Below, piece by piece: positions 1 through 7,909 of a stretch of 64,000 nt of DNA. A program made the position numbers and the translations under genes. The notes beneath the pieces were generated by a model. It saw only the letters and a program-made list of their open reading frames with translations. It made no database searches and was not told the origin of the DNA. Every line of letters starts with the position of its first letter. Position 1 is the stretch's first letter. Origin of the DNA: JAKFWI01 sp035549875 (GTDB lineage Bacteria; Pseudomonadota; Alphaproteobacteria; Caulobacterales; Aquidulcibacteraceae); assembly GCA_035549875.1 (NCBI GenBank), contig DASZPV010000077.1, positions 32,503-96,502 on the forward strand, in the 5' to 3' direction.

Positions 1-1651
1 AGGGCGCGCGGCTGGTTGGCGCCCGGCAGGATGCCGGCGTTGCAATTTGGGTGGGCAAGTCAGCGAACTGCTCGGCAATGCGCGGATCGGCAATGGCGGC
101 CGCGACCAGCGTGGCCTCCAAATCATCGAGACGCGCTTTTCGTGCGACGTCCTCGACCAGAACGACGCAGGCATGTGCGTCCCCAAGCAGAAATATCGAG
201 GCGCGTCGCGCCTTCGCCGGATCGGCGGCAAGCGCCCGCGCGGCTCCTGCGGAGGCTGTCGCGTCGATAATGAGCGCCGCGTCGTCGAGCACGCTCCGCA
301 ACTCTGACTCGCGAGCGCCAAGATTGGTTACGTCAAGGTCGAGAGGCGTGGCCTTATGCTTCTCACCGAGAACAGCGCCCGATGCCGACGCAAGCCCGCG
401 TGATTTTGCGGAACCGAGCAGGCCACGATGGAGAGAGTGTCGCGCCAAATTGTGCGCGAGCAGATGATCCTTGTCGATGATCGACCAGACCCCGAACCCC
501 TGCCGCATCAAGATGTCAAACAGTGCCGAGCCGAGCGCGCCGCCCCCCGCCAAAGCGATCTTGCGCGTGTCTGCCGATTTGCCGGACAGTTCGGCCGCAC
601 CTTGAGGATCGAGCGCAAGGCCGACATTGGCGGGCGTAAGATCAACGCCCGTTCCGAGCTTGCTGTGATCAGGCTGAATCAGGAAACCGGGAGCTCCGCC
701 GCCATCGGGAATGGCGTATTCGCCTAGCGCGACAGCGACCTCGGCGATCGAGCAGGTGCTGATGAAACACATAAGCTGATTGCGCGGTGGTCCGTCAGAA
801 GCAATCTGCGCCGCCACAAGCAACGCAAACTGCGTGTCGTGTGTTTCGGGCTTCGCCATCATCGCCCGCAATTGCGTGCGTAAGTAGCTCGCGAGATCGA
901 GCCCGATCTCAGACATGAAGGCGATCAATCGTGACAGATCTTGTGGCGGCACGCGGACGCGACCGTCCCGTATCACTGGAGTGGCCACCTCCAGGAATGT
1001 GACGGACAATGGCTTGTTCTTGAAGAACGGGTCGAACTCGCCTGCGCGCTGCAGCACCCATACATGGGCGGATTCTTCGCCGACGCCGCGCACGACCAGC
1101 CGGCCAGGCGTCGCCGCCGGCGCGAAGCACTCTTCGAACAGGTCGCGGGCGACCATAATGTTAATCTGCGGCGAAAAGAACAGCGGCTCCACCGGATTGC
1201 CCTCGCCGTAGAGACCACCCATCGCGGTCTGCTCCAGCCACCAACGGATTTTCTGGATGAATGTCCCAGGCGTCCAAGTGAGCCGCACTTCAGACCAGCC
1301 ATCGCGATATAGACAGAGCGCGATGGGCGTGCCTTCCGGCATGTCGTTGGTGTGAGGCGCTTGCGGGAAATCGGCGCGCAACGCAAATAACATGGGCAAT
1401 TGGTCGTCGTCGCCAAAACTCGCAGCGAGCCGCTCGACATCCTGAATCGGATGGGTCGGCCGCTGCGGAATGTCGGCGGCCGCGTCCAGAACAAGCGTGT
1501 CGTGGCCATGCTTGTTCCGACGCACTGCGACGAGTTGGACGCCAAGCTCAGGGTGCGCTTGCATAAAGGCGGCCACCCGCTGCGCGCGCTCGGAAGTAAG
1601 CGCGTCGAGCGCAATCGCTTCGCCCAAAAACTCCGCGTAGGGTTCCGACAC
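1..1651 (-). CDS. E2-E1 (UBC-ThiF) fusion protein, partial at left edge
   Basis: About 550 residues are visible and the frame is still open at the left edge. An N-terminal E2/UBC-like part shows His100 and a candidate catalytic Cys113 (PIALCLY), followed by a WTPGTF...KIRWWLEQTA segment. After about 200 residues of unassigned sequence comes a ThiF/E1 adenylation domain: glycine-rich loop GGGALG at residues 369-374, then IIDKDHLLAHNLARH at about 391-405, the Asp and NLxR motif that contacts ATP/Mg. A Cys near residue 542 could be the E1 thioester cysteine. Such fusions (for example Cap2 of type II CBASS) activate and transfer a protein or Ubl C-terminus. The GTG start at 1651 lies 2 bp after the stop of the MBL gene, implying translational coupling. 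Inference: ligase of a bacterial ubiquitin-like conjugation system. Confidence 0.85.
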   Translation of the reverse strand, partial: MSEPYAEFLGEAIALDALTSERAQRVAAFMQAHPELGVQLVAVRRNKHGHDTLVLDAAADIPQRPTHPIQDVERLAASFGDDDQLPMLFALRADFPQAPHTNDMPEGTPIALCLYRDGWSEVRLTWTPGTFIQKIRWWLEQTAMGGLYGEGNPVEPLFFSPQINIMVARDLFEECFAPAATPGRLVVRGVGEESAHVWVLQRAGEFDPFFKNKPLSVTFLEVATPVIRDGRVRVPPQDLSRLIAFMSEIGLDLASYLRTQLRAMMAKPETHDTQFALLVAAQIASDGPPRNQLMCFISTCSIAEVAVALGEYAIPDGGGAPGFLIQPDHSKLGTGVDLTPANVGLALDPQGAAELSGKSADTRKIALAGGGALGSALFDILMRQGFGVWSIIDKDHLLAHNLARHSLHRGLLGSAKSRGLASASGAVLGEKHKATPLDLDVTNLGARESELRSVLDDAALIIDATASAGAARALAADPAKARRASIFLLGDAHACVVLVEDVARKARLDDLEATLVAAAIADPRIAEQFADLPTQIATPASCRAPTSRAP

Positions 1652-1653
1652 GC

Positions 1654-2787
1654 TTATCCCGCACGCCCGACCGGGGTCGAGGCAACTGACGAACTTACCG
1701 ACGCCAAGGTCGCCATCTTCACGCCGGCGCGGGTGATCTCGAATATCATCGGCTTCGGCTTGACGTGCGTCGGATGCTCCATCGTCACCAAGAACTTCCC
1801 GCTGATGTCGGACGCGACGCGCTTGTAGTAGGCGGCGGCCTGGCGATGTGGAGGTTGGTCGTCCTTGTCCTCCACCGACCCCTTCACGGGAATGGGCTCC
1901 GAGCTTGAGACGACGTAGCCGCGATTGCGACCCTGGTCGAACAACCACGAAACCTCGGCAGTTGGCGCCGTCTCGTCGTCGCCCTTATCCGGACCGATGC
2001 TCTTGTAGGAGCAGTGATGGCCTATGGCGTGCAGATCCCACGCCAGACGATCTTCCTTGCCGTGTTCCTTGGTGGCGGCGACGATATCAGCCCAGCCTTC
2101 GGCGGTCATATCGCCGGTGAACATGACATCAGTGATAGCGCCCGACACCGAGAACCGCGCCTGGAACACCAGACAGTTAGGATTTCGATCGATCACCACG
2201 CTCTCGCCGCCGGCGGCGTTCAAACGCCGCGCCAGCGGCGAATGAATGAACGCCTCCATCTCGTCGTTGACCAGCGAAAACTCCGGTGCGCAGCGGCCGG
2301 CGTCGGTCATCAAGGAACGCCGCGCCTCGAAATCGATGCCATTGTCTGCGCACCACTGGCGCAGCGCCTCAGGTCGCGAGAAAACACGAATGCCTTTTCC
2401 TGCCCGCAGGCGATAGCGGGCCTCCGCCTGCACTATCTTGGCTTCCTCGCCAAGATCGCCCTCGACCAGGACGCCTGCGGGCACCCAAAGCGTCTTGATT
2501 TTGATGCGCCCTGCCCCCTGGTATTTCGCGGCATGATCCAAGTGGAAGAAGTCCGTGGCGCCGGCGATGTGATCACGATCAAGGTGGGTGATCGCAAACA
2601 CGTCGACATCGTTGCGGTTTTTGGCGGCTAGGATTTCGCGCATCCGCTTGCTCAGATGGATGCGCGGATCGTCGGCATCTTCGGCGGCGACGGTGTCACA
2701 AAAATCCACCATCAGCATGCGGCCGTTATCCAGCGTGACGAGCGCACTGTCGCCATTGCCGACATTGAACACTTCGATCTTGTGCAT
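1654..2787 (-). CDS. metallo-beta-lactamase-fold hydrolase (ComEC-like MBL)
   Basis: This 377-residue protein has no signal peptide and is probably cytoplasmic. The metal site HLDRDH covers residues 68-73 (His68, Asp70, Asp72, His73). Later strands carry FTGDM (metal Asp) and IGHHCSYKS. The N-terminus (IEVFNVGNGDSALV) is typical of the ComEC/Rec2-type MBL branch. It starts 20 bp after the patatin gene with a GGAGAA Shine-Dalgarno sequence, and it is followed 2 bp later by the E2-E1 gene, so all three are likely co-transcribed. MBL proteins have been noted in some bacterial E1/E2/JAB neighbourhoods. The substrate (nucleotide, nucleic acid or conjugate) is unknown. Confidence 0.85.
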   Translation of the reverse strand: MHKIEVFNVGNGDSALVTLDNGRMLMVDFCDTVAAEDADDPRIHLSKRMREILAAKNRNDVDVFAITHLDRDHIAGATDFFHLDHAAKYQGAGRIKIKTLWVPAGVLVEGDLGEEAKIVQAEARYRLRAGKGIRVFSRPEALRQWCADNGIDFEARRSLMTDAGRCAPEFSLVNDEMEAFIHSPLARRLNAAGGESVVIDRNPNCLVFQARFSVSGAITDVMFTGDMTAEGWADIVAATKEHGKEDRLAWDLHAIGHHCSYKSIGPDKGDDETAPTAEVSWLFDQGRNRGYVVSSSEPIPVKGSVEDKDDQPPHRQAAAYYKRVASDISGKFLVTMEHPTHVKPKPMIFEITRAGVKMATLASVSSSVASTPVGRAG

Positions 2788-2807
2788 GCGGTTTCTCCGT
2801 CACGCGG

Positions 2808-4004
2808 CTACGCCGCACACTCGTTCAACATGGGAATTAGATAAGCGCGGGCCAGACGCCGGGTTTGCGCTTCACCGCGCGCGATCAGAGCGTCCATCAC
2901 ATCGCGAGGCATCGCCGCAAAATCGATTGGATAGTCCCGCAGCGAACCAAGTTCGGGTGGCTCTGGGTCGCCCGCAACCGGCGGCAGCTTGGTATCGTCT
3001 TGACCAAGATACGGCATGATGAACGCGCGGGTGCGGCCCGACGCACGCCATTCATGCAGCGCGCTCATCCCCATGCGATGCAACTGGCGGTGCACGGTCG
3101 AGAAAGCCGCGCGCGCACGCGCGCCCAGGAAGAGTGGAAAATCGGCGCCGGTGGGCAAGCCAGACTCTGCGATGCAGGCAATGATTACATCGACCGACGC
3201 TACGCCGAAGGCATACCGTTGAGGGCGTGTCGGATCGAAAGCCTGCAGTCCGAGATTATCGTAGATGCCGCCGTCGGTGAGCAGCACTCGTTGGCGCCGC
3301 GTCTCGCCGTCTGAGATGAATTCGTACTCGCGGTCGATAGCGGGCAGAAGCAATGGAAACGCGGCCGAGGCCGTCACGGCTTCGCTCAGGCGGAAATCGG
3401 AATTGACGACGGGACCGCTTCGCCACGATCCGGAACCCGCGGCGGAAAATCTGAAGGCAGTCTGGGTGGCGAGCTCAGCAGCGTTCACGATCAAAGCCGG
3501 TCGCGCGCTTGGCAAATCCGAGAGCGCGATGTCACCCATGAGGTCCGGGCTTAGAAGCACGCGTTCCAGGAAATCCGTCCGAGTGACGCGCCGGATGCGG
3601 CGCGACCGCAAGGCGCGGCGCAGTTTTGCTTTAAGCCGCCAGTCGGCCGCCATCGATGCGACAGCGCCCAGGATCGCCAGCGGGACCGCCGACGCCAACG
3701 TGATGGCGAACGAGCCGAAGGCGCGAAGGCCTAGCGGCGAAACTAGAGCCGCGACGATCCTGTCCTGAAGCCCTGCCTGAAGCATGGCCCGAACCCGCGC
3801 TTCAAAGGCGTCAAAGGGCTCCGCGCGCGCGCAATATAGGCCGGCCAGCACGCTGCCGCCCGACACCGACGAGATCACGTCGATGCGGTTCAAAATGCCG
3901 ATCTCGTTCAATGCGCGTAGGCAGCCCAGATGGAAGGCAATCGCACGGGAGCCGCCGCCGGAGAGAGCGAGACCGAGCCGCAGCGGGCGCGAATCACCGA
4001 TCAC
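2808..4004 (-). CDS. patatin-like phospholipase
   Basis: This 398-residue protein has the full patatin signature. The oxyanion hole is SGGGSRA (residues 15-21), the nucleophile Ser48 lies in SVSGGS, and the dyad Asp244 lies in TDGGIYDN. A hydrophobic stretch at about residues 97-119 may attach it to membrane. Patatins are Ser-Asp lipid acyl hydrolases. In CBASS (CapV) they act as membrane-degrading effectors, but no CD-NTase is visible here. The start is GTG at 4004; a GAGGT lies immediately before it, which is unusually close. Position at the head of the MBL and E2-E1 genes suggests an effector or substrate role (inference). Confidence 0.88.
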   Translation of the reverse strand: MIGDSRPLRLGLALSGGGSRAIAFHLGCLRALNEIGILNRIDVISSVSGGSVLAGLYCARAEPFDAFEARVRAMLQAGLQDRIVAALVSPLGLRAFGSFAITLASAVPLAILGAVASMAADWRLKAKLRRALRSRRIRRVTRTDFLERVLLSPDLMGDIALSDLPSARPALIVNAAELATQTAFRFSAAGSGSWRSGPVVNSDFRLSEAVTASAAFPLLLPAIDREYEFISDGETRRQRVLLTDGGIYDNLGLQAFDPTRPQRYAFGVASVDVIIACIAESGLPTGADFPLFLGARARAAFSTVHRQLHRMGMSALHEWRASGRTRAFIMPYLGQDDTKLPPVAGDPEPPELGSLRDYPIDFAAMPRDVMDALIARGEAQTRRLARAYLIPMLNECAA

Positions 4005-4074
4005 ACCTCATTATCGCAGATTCCGAACAAAACGAAAACGCAGCCGTGCGGTTGCCGTGAGCGCGCGCGCTCCG

Positions 4075-4674
4075 TCAGCTGCGCGCGAACGCCATCAACG
4101 GTCCAATGTCGCCCCGATCAGCAGCCTGCAGCGCAGCGACATAGGCGCGGCGCGTCTCCGCGATGGCGACCAGATTGGCGCTGCCCCAGGTGAAGCGCGG
4201 TTGGCCGAGTTTTTGGGCCAGCAGGTCCGCGGCGAGCCGCGAACAGCGGCCATTGCCGTTCGGAAACGGGTGGATCGCCACCAGCCGGTGATGGAAGCGG
4301 ATGGCGATCTCGTTGGGTTGATAGGTTTGGTGCTCGATCCAGAACTTCACGTCGTCGAGCAGCACACGAAGATCGGGGCCAATCTTCCATGCGTCGACGC
4401 CGATATTGCGCGCGGTGGCGCGAAACTCCCCTGCCCAGCGCCAGACATCGCCATACATGCGCTTGTGCAGCGCTTTGATGAAATCCTCGCTGAGCACGTC
4501 ATGGCGCGCACGCGGATTGAACGCCCAGCGATCGCCCTGGTCGATATTGACCTGCTCGGCCTCGTTCAATTCGCGCCGGAGCGTGATGTAGCTCGGAATG
4601 AGCCCATCACGCTCCTCTGGCGCCAATGGCGTGTTGGCTTCGTCATCGCCGTCGAAGAGCGGATCATCGCTCAT
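4075..4674 (-). CDS. Fic/DOC family protein, mobile mystery protein B type
   Basis: This Fic-domain protein has 199 residues from the ATG at 4674. That start overlaps the stop of the upstream HTH gene as ATGA; an in-frame ATG at 4686 is less likely. The Fic motif HPFPNGNGR lies at residues 135-143, with the catalytic His and the GNGR loop present, but Asn replaces the usual Asp/Glu at position 139, which normally binds Mg. Fic enzymes usually AMPylate proteins. The HTH + Fic gene pair matches the mobile-mystery A/B pair, often found on mobile elements and arranged like a toxin-antitoxin module. Only about 70 bp separate its end from the patatin gene, so it may share a transcript with the phospholipase operon. 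Confidence 0.87.
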   Translation of the reverse strand: MSDDPLFDGDDEANTPLAPEERDGLIPSYITLRRELNEAEQVNIDQGDRWAFNPRARHDVLSEDFIKALHKRMYGDVWRWAGEFRATARNIGVDAWKIGPDLRVLLDDVKFWIEHQTYQPNEIAIRFHHRLVAIHPFPNGNGRCSRLAADLLAQKLGQPRFTWGSANLVAIAETRRAYVAALQAADRGDIGPLMAFARS

Positions 4675-5144
4675 GGTGCATCCCACAGCCGGCGCGGATC
4701 GCCCGCGAGGATTTCCATAGCGAGGCGCTCGCGCTCGGCCTCAAGGTCGCTTTTGTCCAGCGCCTGGTTCTCCAGCTGCATGGAATGATGCGTGCGCTTG
4801 AGTTGCGCGTCGGCCTGGGCGCGCGCTCGCGCCTTCAGCATCTCGTCGAGCGGTTCGTTCGGGACGAGCGCGTAGACCAGGGTGCAGTCGAGCCCCTCCG
4901 CGACACGCCGCAGGGTCGCGAGCGTGAGGGCGTGTTCGGCCTCATCCTTTTCGATGCGGGCGATGCGGGATTGGGAGACGCCGATCCGCGCCCCGAGCTG
5001 GGCGGCGGTCATGCCCAAGGCCTCACGGACCGCCTTGATCCAGCCGCGCGCCGGGCGCGCGAACTCAGGCGCCTTGCGTAAAGGCGCAAGACGGCGCTCA
5101 AGCTGTTTGCGAGCGAGGCTCTCGGCGGAAACGTTAGAAGGCAT
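4671..5144 (-). CDS. HTH regulator, mobile mystery protein A type
   Basis: This 157-residue protein carries an XRE-type helix-turn-helix at about residues 43-68 (GMTAAQLGARIGVSQSRIARIEKDE region). It is followed by the LRRVAEGLDCTLVYALVP segment typical of mobile mystery protein A, then a charged helical tail. It is encoded directly upstream of, and translationally coupled to, the Fic gene. By analogy with toxin-antitoxin operons it probably represses its own promoter, and the palindrome at 5201-5218 is the natural operator. Confidence 0.87.
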   Translation of the reverse strand: MPSNVSAESLARKQLERRLAPLRKAPEFARPARGWIKAVREALGMTAAQLGARIGVSQSRIARIEKDEAEHALTLATLRRVAEGLDCTLVYALVPNEPLDEMLKARARAQADAQLKRTHHSMQLENQALDKSDLEAERERLAMEILAGDPRRLWDAP

Positions 5145-5200
5145 ATATTCTAAGTCCTGCGATGAGGAATAACATATATATTCTTTCTAATCCGTTTCAA

Positions 5201-5218
5201 TAGAATACCTGTATTCTA
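5201..5218. promoter_or_regulatory. perfect palindrome upstream of the HTH/Fic pair
   Basis: TAGAATAC-CT-GTATTCTA is an exact inverted repeat with a 2-bp centre, about 57 bp upstream of the HTH start. Related half-sites (TATTCTAA just before the start codon and ATATATTCTTTCTAAT at about 5177-5191) surround it in an AT-rich island. This is a likely operator and promoter region for autoregulation. Confidence 0.6.
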
Positions 5219-5230
5219 CGTTATAGCGAC

Positions 5231-5317
5231 CCGCCGGCCACGCCGTCGGCCGGGCTGTCGTGCTCCGCACCGAGCCCTGCAAGCCGGGTCTCGGCCATCC
5301 GGCTCCCATCCTGCCGC
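5231..5317. repeat. dispersed repeat, copy A
   Basis: This stretch containing CGGCCGGGCTGTCGTG and GCGGGTCTCGGCCA-type blocks recurs in the same orientation at 8434-8525, upstream of traF. The two copies align over about 90 bp with scattered differences and short indels, and they bracket the arsenic operon. Confidence 0.7.
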
Positions 5318-5343
5318 GCCTTGGCGGCTTGCGGTGTTATTAT

Positions 5344-5367
5344 TTCGATGATACTGGAATCTTCGAA
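5344..5367. promoter_or_regulatory. probable ArsR operator
   Basis: The inverted repeat TTCGATGAT-N6-ATCTTCGAA (8 of 9 pairs match) ends on the first base of the arsR start codon. This position and symmetry fit an ArsR autorepression site. It leaves no room for a normal ribosome binding site, so the message may be leaderless or start very close. Confidence 0.5.
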
Positions 5368-5702
5368 TGAATAACGCTGAGTCCATCGATGCTTTCGCCG
5401 CGCTGGCGCATGAGCACCGGCTCGCCATCTACCGGCTGCTGGTCCAGGCCGGTCCCGAAGGCAAAGCCGCCGGTCAAATCGCCGCCGCGCTCGACATGGC
5501 GCCGTCTTCGCTCTCGTTTCATCTGGCGCACCTCAATCGCGCCGGCCTCATCACGCAGCGGCGCGAGAGCCGCTCTCTGATCTACGCCGCCGACTTTGCG
5601 CAGATGAACGCACTGGTCGGCTTTCTCACCGAGAATTGCTGCGGCGGACGCTCGTGCGCCCCGGCGGCGAAACCACAATCCACAAAAAGGAAGAGCGCAT
5701 GA
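5367..5702 (+). CDS. arsR: ArsR family transcriptional repressor
   Basis: This 111-residue winged-helix repressor begins with the usual ArsR opening (FAALAHEHRLAIYRLLVQAGPEG). Its recognition helix is SSLSFHLAHLNRAGLI at about residues 47-62. A C-terminal cluster NCCGGRSC at about 90-97 is a plausible As(III) site. It is the first gene of the arsenic operon, overlaps arsI by ATGA, and has an inverted repeat over its start. In this family, arsenite binding releases the promoter. Confidence 0.93.
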   Translation: MNNAESIDAFAALAHEHRLAIYRLLVQAGPEGKAAGQIAAALDMAPSSLSFHLAHLNRAGLITQRRESRSLIYAADFAQMNALVGFLTENCCGGRSCAPAAKPQSTKRKSA

Positions 5703-6151
5703 AACGCATGCATCTGCACGTCAGCGTCGATGATCTCGACAAGTCGATCGCCTTCTATTCGACACTGTTCGGCGCAGAGCCCGCCGTGACCAAGCCGGAC
5801 TACGCCAAGTGGATGCTTGAAGATCCGCGCGTCAATTTCGCGATTTCGGCGCGGGGCGTAGCGGCGGGCGTCGATCATATCGGCATTCAGGTCGATGAGC
5901 GCGAGGAACTCGCAATACTCGCGCAACGCCTCAAGGCCGCGGGCGAGACGACGTTCGACGAAGAAGCGACCACCTGCTGCTACGCGCACTCCGACAAGAG
6001 CTGGGTCAATGACCCGTCCGGCCTGCGCTGGGAGACGTTCTACACGTTCGGCGACGCCACCAGCTATGGCGAGGACAAATCGCTCGTCGCAGCAGCGCCG
6101 GCGGCGCAAGCGTGCTGCGCGCCGCGTGCAACAGAAAAAGCCTGTTGCTGA
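5699..6151 (+). CDS. arsI: ArsI-type C-As lyase (VOC/glyoxalase fold)
   Basis: The protein has 150 residues from the ATG at 5699, which overlaps the arsR stop. The N-terminal RMHLHVSVDDLDKSIAFY strand-helix unit, the central VDHIGIQV with a metal-ligand His, the TCCYAHSDKSWVNDPSG motif with the CysCys pair that binds trivalent organoarsenicals, and a late WETFY Glu are all present. ArsI uses Fe(II) and O2 to cleave the C-As bond of methylarsenite and of reduced aromatic arsenicals. The C-terminus carries extra Cys pairs (QACCAPR and KACC). CadI-like proteins are the close alternative. Confidence 0.88.
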   Translation: MKRMHLHVSVDDLDKSIAFYSTLFGAEPAVTKPDYAKWMLEDPRVNFAISARGVAAGVDHIGIQVDEREELAILAQRLKAAGETTFDEEATTCCYAHSDKSWVNDPSGLRWETFYTFGDATSYGEDKSLVAAAPAAQACCAPRATEKACC

Positions 6152-6178
6152 CAGCCAATGCCATTCGAGTAGGGGAAA

Positions 6179-6718
6179 ATGAGCGACAAGGGAAGCCCGG
6201 AAAATCCGTTCAACGTGCTGTTTCTCTGCACAGGCAATTCAGCACGCTCGATCATGGCGGAAGCCATCATGAACCGCTTCGGCGCTCCGAAATTCCGCGC
6301 CTATAGCGCCGGATCGCAGCCGAAGGGCGAGGTCAATCCGCACACCATCGTGCTTCTGAAGTCGCTGAACTTCAAGGCCGAGGAATATCGTTCGAAGAGT
6401 TGGGAGGAGTTTGCGCAGGCGGGGGCGCCCAAACTCGATTTCGTATTCACGGTTTGCGACAATGCGGCAAATGAAGTTTGCCCGGTCTGGCCCGGTCAAC
6501 CGATGAGCGCGCATTGGGGCGTACCCGATCCGGCCGCCGCTGAAGGCTCGTCAGCCGTCGTCTCGCAAGCCTTCGCTGACGCCTATCGCATGCTGCAAAA
6601 TCGCATCACCATCTTCTGTGCACTGCCGCTTGCCAGCATCGACAAGCTCTCACTGCAAAAGCGGATCGACGACATAGGCAAGATGCGCCGCGATCCGAAC
6701 GCTGAAGGAGCGGCGTGA
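6179..6718 (+). CDS. arsC: arsenate reductase ArsC, LMW-phosphatase type
   Basis: This 179-residue protein has the CX5R phosphatase loop CTGNSAR (Cys17 to Arg23), followed by SIMAEAIMNRFG. The later Cys residues in FTVCDNAANEVCP are placed like the shuttle cysteines of thioredoxin-coupled ArsC. It reduces arsenate to arsenite in the cytoplasm. It lies 27 bp after arsI in the same operon. Confidence 0.9.
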   Translation: MSDKGSPENPFNVLFLCTGNSARSIMAEAIMNRFGAPKFRAYSAGSQPKGEVNPHTIVLLKSLNFKAEEYRSKSWEEFAQAGAPKLDFVFTVCDNAANEVCPVWPGQPMSAHWGVPDPAAAEGSSAVVSQAFADAYRMLQNRITIFCALPLASIDKLSLQKRIDDIGKMRRDPNAEGAA

Positions 6719-6725
6719 GAGCGGC

Positions 6726-7220
6726 ATGAGGACGCGACCGGCTACGCCAGCCGACGCAGCTGCGATCGCGCTGATCTACAATCAGGGCATCGAGGATCGC
6801 GTCGCCACGTTCGAGACGGCGCCGCGCAACGCCGAGCAGATCGCACCATGGTTTGAAAGCAAACTGCCGATCGTTGTCGTGGTGGGTGACGCCGATGACG
6901 TGGTGGGCTGGGCGGCCGCGTTCGCCTACGCGGACCGCTGCTGTTATGCCGGCATCGGTGAGTTCTCGGTCTATGTGCGCCGCGATCAGCGCGGGCGCGG
7001 CGTCGGCGAAGCGGCGATGCAGGCTTTGTTGGTCGCCTCTGAAACGCACGGCCTATGGAAGCTCCTGTCCCGCGCGTTTCCGGAGAACCGCGCAAGCCTC
7101 GCTCTGATTGACCGGCTCGGGTTCAAGCAGATCGGCGTGCACGAGAAGCACGGCCGGCTTGAGGGCGTCTGGCGCGACTGCGTGATCGTTGAAAAATTGA
7201 TCGATAAGAACCTGTTCTGA
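6726..7220 (+). CDS. arsN: ArsN-type GNAT N-acetyltransferase
   Basis: This 164-residue GNAT protein has the acetyl-CoA loop RRDQRGRGVGEAA at about residues 87-99, the ArsN-like opening RPATPADAAAIALIYNQGIEDRVATFET, and a C-terminal GVWRDCVIVEKLI. Members of this branch acetylate arsinothricin or phosphinothricin-like compounds. It lies 7 bp after arsC, and its place in the arsenic operon supports ArsN over a generic bar/pat acetyltransferase. Confidence 0.82.
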   Translation: MRTRPATPADAAAIALIYNQGIEDRVATFETAPRNAEQIAPWFESKLPIVVVVGDADDVVGWAAAFAYADRCCYAGIGEFSVYVRRDQRGRGVGEAAMQALLVASETHGLWKLLSRAFPENRASLALIDRLGFKQIGVHEKHGRLEGVWRDCVIVEKLIDKNLF

Positions 7221-7237
7221 TCGGATTGCGGGGGCGC

Positions 7238-7909
7238 ATGCAGGCACATCTAGGCCGGCGCCTTATCGCCGAGACGTTGGGCTCGGCGATGCTCGCCGGA
7301 ACGGTTATCGGCTCGGGCGTACTCGCCGCGCGCCTCGCAGGCGGCAATGACGCTATCGCACTGCTGGGCAACACCGCCGCGACGGCGGCGATGCTGTTCG
7401 TGCTGATCACAAGCCTTGGCCCAATCTCCGGCGCCCATTTCAATCCGGCGGTCACCCTCGTCATGACGCTCCGGCGCGAAATCTCTGTTTTGGACGGCCT
7501 ACTCTACGTGCCGCTGCAGATTGCCGGCTGCATTCTCGGAGCGTGGCTGGCGCACGCCATGTTCGAGCTTCCGATCATGCAGGTCTCGACACATATGCGC
7601 GCAGGTCCCTCGCAAATCCTCAGCGAGGCGGTGGCGACTTTTGCGCTGGTGTTCGCGATCCTCGCCGTCTCGCGCTGGCGGCCCGAGGCGGTCGCGGCCG
7701 CAGTCGCCCTCGTCATCACCGCCGGTTATTGGTGGACGGCGTCCACCTCCTTCGCCAATCCCGCCATCACCATCGCGCGCGCAATGAGCGACACCTTCGC
7801 GGGCGTGCGTCCCGCGGATGTCCCGGGCTTTATCGGCGGGCAGATCGCGGGCGCTCTGATCGCCTGGATGTCCTGCTCACTTCTCTTGCCAAAGGCGGCC
7901 GCCGCATGA
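7238..7909 (+). CDS. aqpS: aquaglyceroporin (AqpS-like) of the arsenic operon
   Basis: The protein has 223 residues from the ATG at 7238, which has a GGGGG ribosome binding site; an in-frame TTG at 7226 is possible. It is a six-helix MIP channel with the two NPA boxes GAHFNPAVT and FANPAITIAR. In arsenic operons such channels let internally generated arsenite diffuse out. No arsB or acr3 gene is present in the operon, as in the rhizobial arsR-aqpS-arsC arrangement. The stop overlaps the next ATG (ATGA). Confidence 0.87.
   Translation: MQAHLGRRLIAETLGSAMLAGTVIGSGVLAARLAGGNDAIALLGNTAATAAMLFVLITSLGPISGAHFNPAVTLVMTLRREISVLDGLLYVPLQIAGCILGAWLAHAMFELPIMQVSTHMRAGPSQILSEAVATFALVFAILAVSRWRPEAVAAAVALVITAGYWWTASTSFANPAITIARAMSDTFAGVRPADVPGFIGGQIAGALIAWMSCSLLLPKAAAA

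Noticed and set aside
973..1614. Minus-strand reading of 213 residues in another frame
   Set aside because: Arg/Ser-rich shadow of the E2-E1 gene, which shows real E2 and ThiF motifs in its own frame.
1..4004. Calling the left operon a CBASS system outright
   Set aside because: No CD-NTase or Cap3/JAB gene is visible in the window; only patatin and the E2-E1 fusion resemble CBASS parts.
4005..4074. A promoter separating the Fic and patatin genes
   Set aside because: No convincing -35/-10 pair could be read in the 70 bp; left open.
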